A model generated the notes under the pieces. It did no database searches and was not told the origin of the DNA. It was given only the letters and a program-made list of their open reading frames with translations. Shown here piece after piece: positions 55,485-64,000 of a DNA stretch of 64,000 bases. Source of the stretch: Cornus controversa (lineage: Eukaryota > Streptophyta > Magnoliopsida > Cornales > Cornaceae); NCBI GenBank assembly GCA_026545225.1, contig CM048852.1:13736146-13800145 (forward strand), read 5' to 3'. Each line of letters begins with the position of its first letter. The stretch's first letter is position 1. The position numbers were made by a program, and so were the translations under genes.

Positions 55485-57275
55485 TCATTGAGGAAAAGGA
55501 ACCGGAGGTTCATAAGAGGTGTCAAGATTTGGAATCGATGATGCCACAACTTCACTTGCCTTTCCTTTTGGATTTGAAGAGGTATTTTGCAAATTTGGAT
55601 TTAATGGAAATAATTTTGGATTTAATTGGGATTCTTTTGGATTTTTAGGTTGCTCTTGAAATTCCTTTCTCTCTTCCTCTCCTACCTTGGAGTTAATGAT
55701 TTTACCACTCCTCAAGGTTGTGATTGATTGAACTTGCTCTGGAGGAGCATTACAAGTTGAAGATGATGGATCTTCAATCATATGCACACCCTTGGGATTC
55801 GCCACCGGTTGACTTGGCAACTTACCTTCCTCCCTTCTATTTAAGGCATTAGCTAGTTGCCCAATTTGAGCTTCTAACCTAGCCATAGATTGAGCATTGG
55901 CCTCAAGCTTAGAGATTGATTGAGAGTGAGTTTGCAATAAGCGGGTGTTGGCCTCAAGATTGCTTATCACTCGTTCTTCAAAGCTTTGGCTTCTTGGAGG
56001 AGGCGGTGGTTGTTGGTAATTTGATCTTTGATTGTAAGGTTGAGGGTTTGGCCTATAAAGAGGCTGTTGAGATTGGGAATTAAAAGAACTTTGCCCTTGG
56101 AAAGAGGGACTTGATTCTTGATTCTTCCATGAAAAAGCCGGATGGTTCTTGTAACCAGGATTGTACGTGTTCGAATATGGATCATTCATTTGTTTAGCGT
56201 ACACGGCATTCGCTTGCTCTTGAGCATAATCGGAAGATTGCCCGGCAATAGGACAATATCGCACAAAATGCGAAGTGCTATAGCAAAACGAACACCCCTC
56301 CTGATTTTGGACAGATTGGTTAGGAATAGGCAGCCCATTTTTCATGATTAAATCCATTTTTTGGGACAAGGCTTCTACGTGCATGGCAACCTCATCTACC
56401 CGTGAAATCTCATGCACTCCTCTACAAGGTTGGGTGGCCTTCCCTTTCCTAGTGGAGGAGCGTTGAGCTGAATTGTTGCTTAGGGTTTGAAAGAGTTTCC
56501 ATGCCTCATCGGGGCTTTTCAAAAGGTACCCACCCCCACACGCGGAGTCTATCATTTGCCTATGTTGCTCACTCACCCCATCATAAAAACTTTGCACTAG
56601 CTGCCATTTTGGGACAGCATGATGCGGACAAGATTTTAAGAGATCTTTTAACCTCTCCCACGTCTCATGGAATTGTTCTTGGTCAATTTGGGTGAATCCG
56701 GTGATTGCTCGCCGAATATCACTTGTCTTACCCATTGGGAAGTATTTTTTTAAGAACTCTATTTGCATTTCCGCCCAAGAATGGATTGAGTTGGGTTCTA
56801 GGGAATTGAACCAACTTCTAGCCTTATCTTTTAGGGAAAATGGAAACATACGTAGCTTTAGATCATCTTCCGTAAAGTGTGGTACACGAATGGTGGAACA
56901 CACGGAAAAGAAGTAATCTAAGTGCCGGTATGGATCCTCATTAGGAAGACCGTGAAAGTTGTTAAGAAGGTTGAGGGTGGAGGACTTTATTTCAAATTGA
57001 TTTGCCGCTACATCCGGAAATTGAATACATGAAGGTACTTCAAATGTAGTCGGAAGGTAAAAGTCCATAAGCAACTCTCCTTGAGGAGGTGGTGGTGGAG
57101 GCGGTTGTTCATGATTAAAAGGAGGTAGACCGAGAGGTTGTCTCTCATTTGGTTCCATGTTTTCAGTTCTAGGCAAAATAGGGTCCCTAGAGGTTCCTCT
57201 ACGTTGTCTAAGTGTTCGTTCAAGTTCACTATTACAAGGAAGCAAAGGAAGTGACAATGACCGTCTACCTAGCAT
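55485..57275 (-). CDS. Athila gag
   Basis: A 596-codon open frame. It has a proline-rich N-terminus and the capsid-like gag domain (FHGLPNEDPYRHLDYFFSVC, LRMFPFSLKDKARSWFNSLE, EFLKKYFPMGKTSDIRRAIT, ERLKDLLKSCPHHAVPKWQL). A CCHC knuckle CSFCYSTSHFVRYC, a Gln/Pro-rich stretch and a predicted coiled coil (SISKLEANAQSMARLEAQIG) follow. A second in-frame Met within MEPNERQP may be the true start. It ends in TGA, and protease follows in the same frame, so a gag-pol product would need readthrough. The plus-strand element at 61882 encodes the orthologous protein. Confidence 0.93.
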   Translation of the reverse strand: MLGRRSLSLPLLPCNSELERTLRQRRGTSRDPILPRTENMEPNERQPLGLPPFNHEQPPPPPPPQGELLMDFYLPTTFEVPSCIQFPDVAANQFEIKSSTLNLLNNFHGLPNEDPYRHLDYFFSVCSTIRVPHFTEDDLKLRMFPFSLKDKARSWFNSLEPNSIHSWAEMQIEFLKKYFPMGKTSDIRRAITGFTQIDQEQFHETWERLKDLLKSCPHHAVPKWQLVQSFYDGVSEQHRQMIDSACGGGYLLKSPDEAWKLFQTLSNNSAQRSSTRKGKATQPCRGVHEISRVDEVAMHVEALSQKMDLIMKNGLPIPNQSVQNQEGCSFCYSTSHFVRYCPIAGQSSDYAQEQANAVYAKQMNDPYSNTYNPGYKNHPAFSWKNQESSPSFQGQSSFNSQSQQPLYRPNPQPYNQRSNYQQPPPPPRSQSFEERVISNLEANTRLLQTHSQSISKLEANAQSMARLEAQIGQLANALNRREEGKLPSQPVANPKGVHMIEDPSSSTCNAPPEQVQSITTLRSGKIINSKVGEEERKEFQEQPKNPKESQLNPKLFPLNPNLQNTSSNPKGKASEVVASSIPNLDTSYEPPVPFPQ

Positions 57276-57537
57276 GCATTAACAATTGAACAACACCTCT
57301 ACACACAAAGTAACAATCATATATACAAAAGAATGTGAATGATTCAAACCACCAAGTTTTGAAGTTATACTCACAAAGGGTTCCAATTTGAATTCTTCTA
57401 GATGCCCGCAATGTGGTATACCTAAAATCAAGAAGTTTGAGATATAAGAACAAGATATATACAAAAAAGAATGAAAGAATTTCTAGCATAAGAATTAAAC
57501 CAGATTTAATCTTCCAATGGCGACAATTAAACCGTAG

Positions 57538-57555
57538 TCCCCGGCAACGGCGCCA
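57538..57555 (-). promoter_or_regulatory. Athila primer-binding site (Asp tRNA type)
   Basis: TGGCGCCGTTGCCGGGGA on the minus strand, six bases from the 5' LTR. It is complementary to the 3' end of plant aspartate tRNA, the primer used by Athila/Tat-lineage elements. Confidence 0.93.
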
Positions 57556-57561
57556 AAATTT

Positions 57562-58981
57562 TGATGTGGTCGGAACTAAATTATATTGTAAGCTTAATTT
57601 TGCCCTTTTTATCAAAATATAATTTAACCACTCGCAAGAGCACGAATCTTTGTAGATAAGGTTCTATATAGAGGGTATCGATCCCACGAGAACTAGTCGT
57701 TAATTGTCATAAAGAAAGATTAATTCTACTTTAATTCTAAAGAAACAGGTTTTTGGTTTTGTGTTTAAAACTATTGTGTAAATGAAATGACGATAAAATT
57801 AAAGAGTAAAGTCGGGAGAGAGAACTAGGGTTGGTTTCCACCACTAGCCATTCACATGTTCATAAGTGTAGCAAGCATGGGGTTCATTAATTAAATGCCT
57901 AACAATGTCATTAGGCTTGTGACCTCAATGACATATCAAAAGATCAATGTGTGTGCTAACCTATCATAATCCATCTTCAACAAGCATAGCTCTTCAACCT
58001 AACTAACTACCTAATTACCCTACTCTCTACGTAAACACTACATGCATCCAAACTACCTTGTCTTGGCATGGTCTATACAAACTAGCATCACACATTCATT
58101 TAAACACCATTATCTAACCATCATTTGCACTTCTTGTGGAATATGCAAATGTTGTGCATTCAAGTGACAAAACCTACTCTAAGATAAGAATAAATTCCCA
58201 ATCAAATGAATATATATAAGAAATTTATTTGTGTACATAATCACTAGGCTAAATAATCAACATTTAATTACAAATCCCCAAGAGCTACAAAGATGAACAA
58301 GTTTACATGGCTAGGGGTTGAAACCAACACCCTAGTAGAAGAGTTAGTTGCTCATGGTTGCCTTGCACCCTTCCATTGATGAAGAGAATGAAGCTTCTTG
58401 GTCTGGTTCAGCTTTTCTCTTCCTCTCCCGAAGGTCTCTCTCTTCTTCTTCTGATGTGTATGTTGAGACTCATGAGATATGTGGCTTTTGGTGCTTTTTG
58501 TATGCTTTTTGGCTCCTTTGGGCCCACCATATATATATATATATCATTATATATATCTCTTGTATCAAGAAGGCCCCCAAAAGTCTTGTTCAAGTCAGAC
58601 AATCCCCCTAAGTCGTGCAAAAAGGGGGATTTTGTTGCAAGTGGGAGAGCAGGTGAGCAAGTGGCCAAGTGGGCTCTGCAGCATTTCGATTGATCGAAAT
58701 TGCATTTCGATTGATCGAGATTTCGATCAATCGAAATGAGATTTCGATCAATCGAAATCTCGATTGATTGAAATCCACATCTCGATTGATCGAAATGCCT
58801 TGGCAACATTTTCTGATTTCATCTCTTGACTGCAGAAAGCTTCCAACTTTGCTCCATTTACTCCAATACCTGCAATACATCAAAAACACAAAAATACCGT
58901 AAACATATCTCGGTAAACGCAAAAACGGAACTAACATATGCAATAAAGAGGGTTCAAATGCATAGAATTGAACACTTATCA
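57562..58981 (-). repeat. Athila 5' LTR
   Basis: 1420 bp, TGATG...TATCA, nine differences from the left LTR by eye. On the minus strand the order is start, a short leader, the palindrome array (58683-58796), a TATA region (~58530-58557) and a transcribed part. The array therefore lies in U3. Confidence 0.96.
58683..58796 (-). promoter_or_regulatory. TCGAT-YR-ATCGA palindrome array, 5' LTR
   Basis: Six 18-bp dyads start at 58683, 58704, 58720, 58741, 58757 and 58779. The type form is ATTTCGATTGATCGAAAT (8-bp arms around TG or CA). Spacings are 21, 16, 21, 16, 22. It sits ~130 bp upstream of the TATA region. Confidence 0.88.
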
Positions 58982-58986
58982 ATTGT

Positions 58987-59466
58987 TGTCAATTATTGGA
59001 TTCCTAACATGGAGGTTGACCACAAACTAGATTTTAAGAATGTCACAAAAGTTGATCACATCGTTAAATTTTTTACATGACATCTAACTCTTAGGGAGGG
59101 AGGGTGGACAACATTTTCATTATCCCCGTTGAACCAAACCATTAAATTTCTTCCTTTTTTGGTGGCTTTTGTAGATAATTGTAATGAAACATAAACATTT
59201 GTGTAAGATTGTGATTGTTAATAAAAAAGGCCGAACTGGGTTGCACTAGCAGGTTGACCACCCCTGAAATTTTTGACAATGTTATTATGTAATTGGACAG
59301 TGAGAAAAATAAATGTTGTTTTCATTTTGATTTAATTTTGTGTTGAGCTCTGAGGGCATTTTTAAATTTTTTATTAATCATATGTGGTGCCTTTACTTAG
59401 ACTGTTGAAGTTAATAAAATGATAGAAGGACATTTGTTTTGTAATATTGGTCCTTTACTTTTTCAG
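58987..59466. other. Host DNA right of the Athila element
   Basis: Continuation of the 45765-45985 flank. I find no upstream alpha-adaptin exon and no other gene. It ends with a TTTTTCAG acceptor for the pseudo-exon at 59467. Confidence 0.55.
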
Positions 59467-59745
59467 GTTTTTAGATGTGATCCTTCAGTTGATTGACAAA
59501 GCAGGAGATTTTGTCAGTAATGACATTTGGTTTCGTGTCATATAGTTTGTTACAAACAACGAGACCTACAGGTGACTATAACTTTTGTTACATATGCTCC
59601 ATTCTATAAGTGGCTACGTCTTTATGTGTAATGCATCATTTGATTAATATTTGCCTTCCATTTCATATATTTTTATCAGTCTTATACAGCAGTGAAAGCC
59701 AGGTAGTATCTTGATAAGCCTGCTATACATGAGACAATGGTCAAG
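59467..59745 (+). pseudogene. AP-2 complex alpha-adaptin pseudo-exons
   Basis: Exon A (59467-59571) follows a TTTTTCAG acceptor and encodes FLDVILQLIDKAGDFVSNDI, WFRVI, a stop, then FVTNNE, and ends at a GT donor. Exon B (59679-59745) follows TATCAG and encodes SYTAVKAR, a stop, then YLDKPAIHETMVK before GTGTGT. This is the highly conserved trunk segment of plant AP-2 alpha adaptin, the large clathrin-adaptor subunit of endocytosis. Exon A has CAG to TAG and a one-base loss near its end, and exon B has a TAG at a conserved Glu. The next exon (VSAYLLGEYG...) is not found. Preserved splice sites indicate a genomic, not cDNA-derived, fragment. Confidence 0.87.
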
Positions 59746-60214
59746 GTGTGTATGCTCTGCCTATGATTTGTGTACATTTCTCATAATGTGTGTGAAAGAA
59801 TGCCTTAAAGTTTATGTGGACGGGATAGTGCTGATAATTTCTTTACCAGATTTAAATATTTGTATGATGCTTTATTGCGGAGAAAAAATTGGTATAGCCA
59901 ACCCCAAGTTGTGATACATTATTGAGTGGAGCTCCATTGCTGAGCTAAATTTTAGTTGTTATCTATTGTTCACTTCACCTCTGGGATGGACATTTTCTTC
60001 AGATGACATGTTATTGATACAAGGAATGCTTTATAAGGATTTGCTTGAGAGGTTGTTGCGTGTTAGTTGAGCAAGATAACTGTTGTACGTGAGAGAAAAG
60101 CTAGAACTGGGAAATCTTCTGCCATCTAAGATTGTTGGAAGAATACCCATCATAGTTGCACTCTTATCTCTTGGACTTGTCACTTTAGTGGTAGGTCAAT
60201 GGAGACTAACATCA
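59746..60214. other. Non-coding DNA before the second Athila copy
   Basis: Starts as the intron after exon B. No further adaptin exon or other gene is recognised. It ends where similarity to the Athila LTR begins. Confidence 0.55.
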
Positions 60215-61587
60215 TAGTTCCGTTTTTACGTTTACCGAGATATATTTACGGTATTTTTGTATTTTTGATGTATTGCAGGTATTGGAGTAAATGGAGCAAA
60301 GTTTGAAGCTATTAGCAGTTCAAGAGAAAAATCAGAAATTGCAGCCAAAGGCATCTCGATCAATCGAGATGTTGATCTCGATCAATCGAGATCTCGATTG
60401 ATCGAGATCTTATTTCGATTGATCGAAATCTCGATCAATCGAGATCCAATCTCGATTGATCAAGATTCTGCAGAATCCACTTGGCCACTTGCTCACCTGC
60501 TTTCCCACTTGCAACAAAATCCCCCTTTTTGCACGACTTAGGAGGATTGTCTGACTTGAACAAGACCCTTGGGGACCTTCTTGATATAATAGATGTATAT
60601 ATTGATATATATATATATGGTGGGCCCCAAGGTTGAAAAAGGAGCCTTAAAGCACAAAATAGTCACATATCTCACATATCTCTCAACACACATCAGATTA
60701 TCCAAGGAGAGAGACCTTCGGGAGAGGAAGAAGAGGAGCTGAACCAGACCAAGAAGCTTCACTTTCTTCATCAATGGAAGGGTGCAAGGCTGCCATGAGC
60801 AACTAACTCTTCTACTAGGGTGTTGGTTTCAACCCCTAGCCATGTAAACTTGTTCATCTTTGTAGCACTTGGGATTTGTAATTACATGTTGATTATTTAG
60901 CCTAGTGATCATGTACACTAATACATTTCTTTTATATATTCATTTGATATGGAGTTTATTCTTGTCTTAGAGTAGATTTTGTCCTTTGAATGCACAACAT
61001 TTGCATATTCCACAAGAAGTGCAAATGATGGCTAGATAATGGTGTTTAAATGAATGTGTGATGTTTGCTTGTATAGACCATGCCAAGACAAGGTAGTTTG
61101 GATGCATGTAGGGTTCACTTAGAGAGTAGGGTAATTAGGTAGTTAGTTAGGTTGAAGAGCTATGCTTGTTGAAGATGGATTATGATAGGTTAGCACACAC
61201 ATTGATCTTTTGATATGTCATTGAGGTCACAAGCCTAATAACATTGTTAGGCATTTAATTAATGAATCCCATGCTTGCTACACTTATGAACATGTGAATG
61301 GCTAGTGGTGGAAACCAACCCTAGTTCTCTCTCCCATCCTTTACTCTTTAATTTTATTGTCATTACATTCCCGCAATAGTTTATAAACAAAAACTCAAAA
61401 CCCTATTTTTAGAATTAAAGTGGAATTAATCTTTCTTTAAGAGAATTACGACTAGTCCTCGTGGGATCGATACCCTCCATATAGAACCTTATCTACAAAG
61501 ATTCGTGCTCTTGCGAGTGGTTAAATTATATTTTGATAAAAAGGGCAATAATTAAGCATACAATATAATCCGAGTTTAGCCACATCA
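60215..61587 (+). repeat. 5' LTR of the second Athila copy, left-truncated
   Basis: 1373 bp, corresponding to all but the first ~47 bp of the 1420-bp LTR. It carries the palindrome array at 60353-60466 and a TA-rich TATA region at ~60596-60617. It ends CCACATCA. Confidence 0.9.
60353..60466 (+). promoter_or_regulatory. TCGAT-YR-ATCGA palindrome array, second Athila LTR
   Basis: Six 18-bp dyads start at 60353, 60375, 60391, 60412, 60428 and 60449 (spacings 22, 16, 21, 16, 21). Four are ATCTCGAT-CA/TG-ATCGAGAT, with the third arm base changed symmetrically relative to the other element. One has the ATTTCGAT form and one is imperfect. Confidence 0.88.
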
Positions 61588-61593
61588 AAATTT

Positions 61594-61611
61594 TGGCGCC
61601 GTTGCCGGGGA
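61594..61611 (+). promoter_or_regulatory. Primer-binding site (Asp tRNA type)
   Basis: TGGCGCCGTTGCCGGGGA six bases after the LTR end, identical to the site of the minus-strand element. Confidence 0.93.
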
Positions 61612-61881
61612 CTACGGTTTAATTGTCGTCATTGAGAGATTAAATCTGGTTTAATTCTTAGGCTAGAAATTCTTTCGTTCTTTTTGTATATATTTTGTTC
61701 TTATTGCTCAAATTTCTTGATTTTAGGTATACCACATAGCGGGCATCTAAAATGATTAAAGTTGGAACCCTTTGTGAGTAAAAAAATCTAAAATTAGTGG
61801 TTTGAGTTCTTTCATTCTTTTTGTATATATTATTGTTTTTTTTTTATTTTGCGTATTGAGGTATTGTTCTACTATTAATGC

Positions 61882-63660
61882 ATGCTATGTAGACGGTCAT
61901 TGTCACTTCCTTTGCTTCCTTGTAATATTGAACTTGAAAGAACACTTAGACAACGTAGAGGAACCTCTAGGGACCCTATATTGCCTAGGACTGAAAACAT
62001 GGATCCAAATGAAAGACAACCTCCCGGACTACCTCCTTTTAATCATGAACAACCACCTCCATCTCCACCTCCTCAAGGAGAGTTGCTTATGGACTTTTAC
62101 CTTCCGACTACATTTGAAGTACCTTCATGTATTCAATTTTCGGATGTAGCGGCAAATCAATTAGAAATAAAGTCCTCCACCATCAATCTTCTTAATAGCT
62201 TCCATGGTCTCCCTAATGAGGATCCATACCAGCACTTAGATTACTTCCTTTCCGTGTGCTCCACCATTCGTGTACCACACTTCATGGAGGATGATCTAAA
62301 GCTGCGTATGTTTCCATTCTCCCTAAAAGATAAGGCTAGAAGTTGGTTCAATTCCCTAGAACCTAACTCAATCCATTCTTGGGCGGAGATACAAATAGAG
62401 TTCTTGAAAAAATACTTCCCAATGGGTAAGACAAGTGATATTCGGCGAGCAATCACCCAAATTGACCAAGAACAATTCCATGAGACGTGGGAGAGGTTAA
62501 AAGATCTTTTAAAATCTTGTCCGCATCATGCTATCCCAAAATGGCAGCTAGTGCAAAGTTTTTACGATGGGGTGAGTGAGCAACATAGACAAATGATAGA
62601 CTCCGCGTGTGGGGGAGGATACCTTTTGAAAAGCCCCGATGAGGCATGGAAACTCTTTCAAACCCTGAGCAACAATTCAGCTCAACGTTCCTCCACTAGG
62701 AAAGGGAAGGCCACCCAACCTTGTAGAGGAGTGCATGAGATTTCACGGGTAGATGAGGTTGCCATGCAAGTAGAAGCCCTATCCCGAAAAATGGATTTAA
62801 TCATGAAAAATGGGCTGCCTACTCCAAGCCAATCTGTCCAAAATCAGGACGGGTGTTCATTTTGCTATAGCACTTCGCATTTTGTGCGAGATTGTCCTAT
62901 TGCCGGGCAATCTCCCGATTATGCTCAAGAGCAAGCGAATGCCTTGTACTCTAAACCGTTGAATGATCCATATTCAAACACATACAATCCTGGTTACAAA
63001 AAACATCTGGCTTTTTCATGGAAACCTCAAGAATCAAGTCCCTCGTTCCAAGGGCAAAATTCCTTCAATTCTTAAGCTCAACAGCCTCATTATAGGCAAA
63101 ATCCTCAACCGTACAATCAAAGATCTAATTACCAACAACCACCACCTCCTCCAAGAAGCCAAAGCTTTGAAGAAAGAGTGATAAGCAATCTTGAGGCCAA
63201 TACCTACTTATTGCAAACTCACTCTCAATCAATCTCTAAGCTTGAGGCCAATGCTCAATCTATGGCTAGGTTAGAAGCTCAAATCGGGCAACTAGCTAAT
63301 GCCTTAAATAGAAGGGAGGATGGTAAGTTACCGAGTCAACCGGTGGCTAATCCTAAAAGTGTGCATGTGATTGAGGATCCATCATCTTCATCTTGTAATG
63401 CTCCTCCGGAGCAAGTTCAATCAATCACCACCTTAAGGAGTGGTAGAATCATCAATTCCAAGGTAGGGGAAACAAAAGAAAGGGAATTCAATGAGCAATC
63501 CACAAATCCAAAAGAATCCCATTTAAATCCAAATGTTTTTCCTTTAAATCCAAATGTGACCGAAATCCCACCAAATCCAAAAGGAAAGGCACGTGAAGTT
63601 GTGTCGTCATCAAGTCCAAATCTTGACACTTCTTTTGAACCTCCAGTTCCTTTTCCTTAA
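61882..63660 (+). pseudogene. gag of the second Athila copy, one nonsense codon
   Basis: The frame matches the first element's gag almost throughout, from a RRSLSLPLLPCN leader through the capsid-like domain and the knuckle CSFCYSTSHFVRDC. It has a three-residue deletion in the IT...QIDQ segment. A TAA at 63073-63075 interrupts the Gln-rich region where the other element has a sense codon. The same frame resumes (ISNLEANTYLLQTHSQSISK) and ends in TAA at 63658-63660. Confidence 0.93.
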
Positions 63661-64000
63661 AGATTGAAGGAACCTTCTCATTTCAGGAAGCAAGGAGAGA
63701 AAATCCAAGATATGATGGAGATCTTCAAGCAAGTAAAGATCAATCTCCCTCTCCTTGATGCTATTCGACAAATTCCCTCCTATGCAAAATTTTTGAAGGA
63801 CTTATGCACTCAAAAGCATAAATCTAGGAATAATGCTCCTAAGAAAGTCATATTAACTGAGCACATAAGCTCCATTTTCCAACACCAAGCCCCTCCTAAA
63901 TTCAAAGATTCGGGTGCTCCGACCATTTCGTGCACCATCAGAAATCAATCTTTTGAAAAGACACTTCTTGATTTAGGGGCTAGTGTCAATTTATTTCCAT
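63661..64000 (+). pseudogene. Start of Athila pol/protease, truncated by the window
   Basis: Directly after the gag stop and in the same frame, the sequence reads LKEPSHFRKQGEKIQDMMEI, then QIPSYAKFLKDLCTQ, EHISSIFQHQAPPKF and, at the window edge, LLDLGASVNL with the protease active site. No stop is seen in the visible part. Confidence 0.9.

Larger units (their letters stand above)
45986..58981 (-). mobile_element. Athila-type Ty3/gypsy retrotransposon, 12,996 bp, TSD ATTGT
   Basis: LTRs of 1420 bp each (45986-47405 and 57562-58981) with TGATG...TATCA ends are flanked by perfect ATTGT (45981-45985 and 58982-58986). A primer site of Asp tRNA type and a TTTGGGGGTG polypurine tract fix the minus orientation. 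The order is gag, protease, RT, RNase H, integrase, palindrome array, extra ORF. I count nine differences between the LTRs (0.6%), so the insertion is recent. Pol nevertheless has two stops, a frameshift and an altered RT active site, so it probably moved with a helper's enzymes. Confidence 0.96.
60215..64000 (+). mobile_element. Second Athila-type element, plus strand, cut by the window end
   Basis: It has the same family structure as 45986-58981 but the opposite orientation: LTR to 61587, Asp-tRNA primer site at 61594-61611, gag, then the start of protease. The first ~47 bp of the LTR are missing relative to the other element, and no target-site duplication can be tested. It is clearly diverged from the minus-strand element. 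With that element it forms a large inverted repeat around 1.2 kb of host DNA. Confidence 0.93.

Noticed and set aside
57538-57555. Match to aspartate tRNA (also at 61594-61611)
   Set aside because: Only the 18 bases complementary to the tRNA 3' end are present, at the LTR edge. It is a primer-binding site, not a tRNA gene.
14000-60214. Helitron as carrier of the LFG, rhomboid and AP-2 fragments
   Set aside because: The idea is attractive, but I could not find a TC start, a CTRR end with hairpin, or RepHel sequence. It is kept as a hypothesis, not a feature.

Overview
This window is nuclear DNA of a seed plant, most likely a eudicot. The evidence is plant-type L1 LINE, CACTA, hAT, Copia, Athila and chromovirus-like Ty3/gypsy sequences, broken copies of plant genes with GT/AG intron borders, and an AT-rich, microsatellite-rich background. 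I find no complete host gene. Almost everything is transposable elements, many nested, and termini with target-site duplications (TSDs) let most of them be delimited to the base.

Left part (1-21.5 kb). A recent ~3.5 kb tandem duplication (copies 1-1950 and 3490-5448) includes the start of a gypsy LTR. The second copy carries the complete LTR (4315-6791), with an internal 67-bp repeat array, a Met tRNA primer site and a decayed gag/protease/RT/RNase H body. Then come another LTR remnant (to 9885), a broken Myb/SANT-like gene (10005-10387, minus), simple repeats, a 119-bp tandem repeat split by a solo LTR (12927-13562), and a mosaic of gene fragments. In the mosaic a Lifeguard/BAX-inhibitor-like piece is fused to a rhomboid-like first exon, which is broken by a ~317-bp insert that itself received a solo LTR (14489-16338). 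A hAT-like element (19948-20785) follows in non-coding DNA.

Middle (21,533-45,753). One ~6.7 kb L1 LINE on the minus strand was split twice. A 9.6 kb CACTA transposon (24867-34449) lies in its reverse transcriptase, and a 7.9 kb non-autonomous Copia element (36988-44928) lies in its ORF1. The Copia left LTR holds a 250-bp TRIM-like insertion. The CACTA carries a four-copy tandem array of a LINE zf-RVT segment.

Right part (45,986-64,000). A 13.0 kb Athila-type element on the minus strand (45986-58981, TSD ATTGT) has near-identical LTRs, gag, a broken pol and an intact extra ORF. After 1.2 kb of host DNA with two AP-2 alpha-adaptin pseudo-exons, a related Athila copy begins on the plus strand and runs off the window.

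Most interesting signal. Two unrelated retrotransposons (Copia-type and Athila-type) share a design. Each has a family-specific DNA palindrome repeated at about two helical turns (20-22 bp) in the LTR promoter region, and repeated again upstream of an extra ORF of the 'putative plant transposon protein' kind. In the Athila element this second array sits just upstream of a TATA-like box, an untranslated exon and a good intron, so it looks like an independent promoter. I propose a self-contained regulatory module; binding by the ORF product is a hypothesis.
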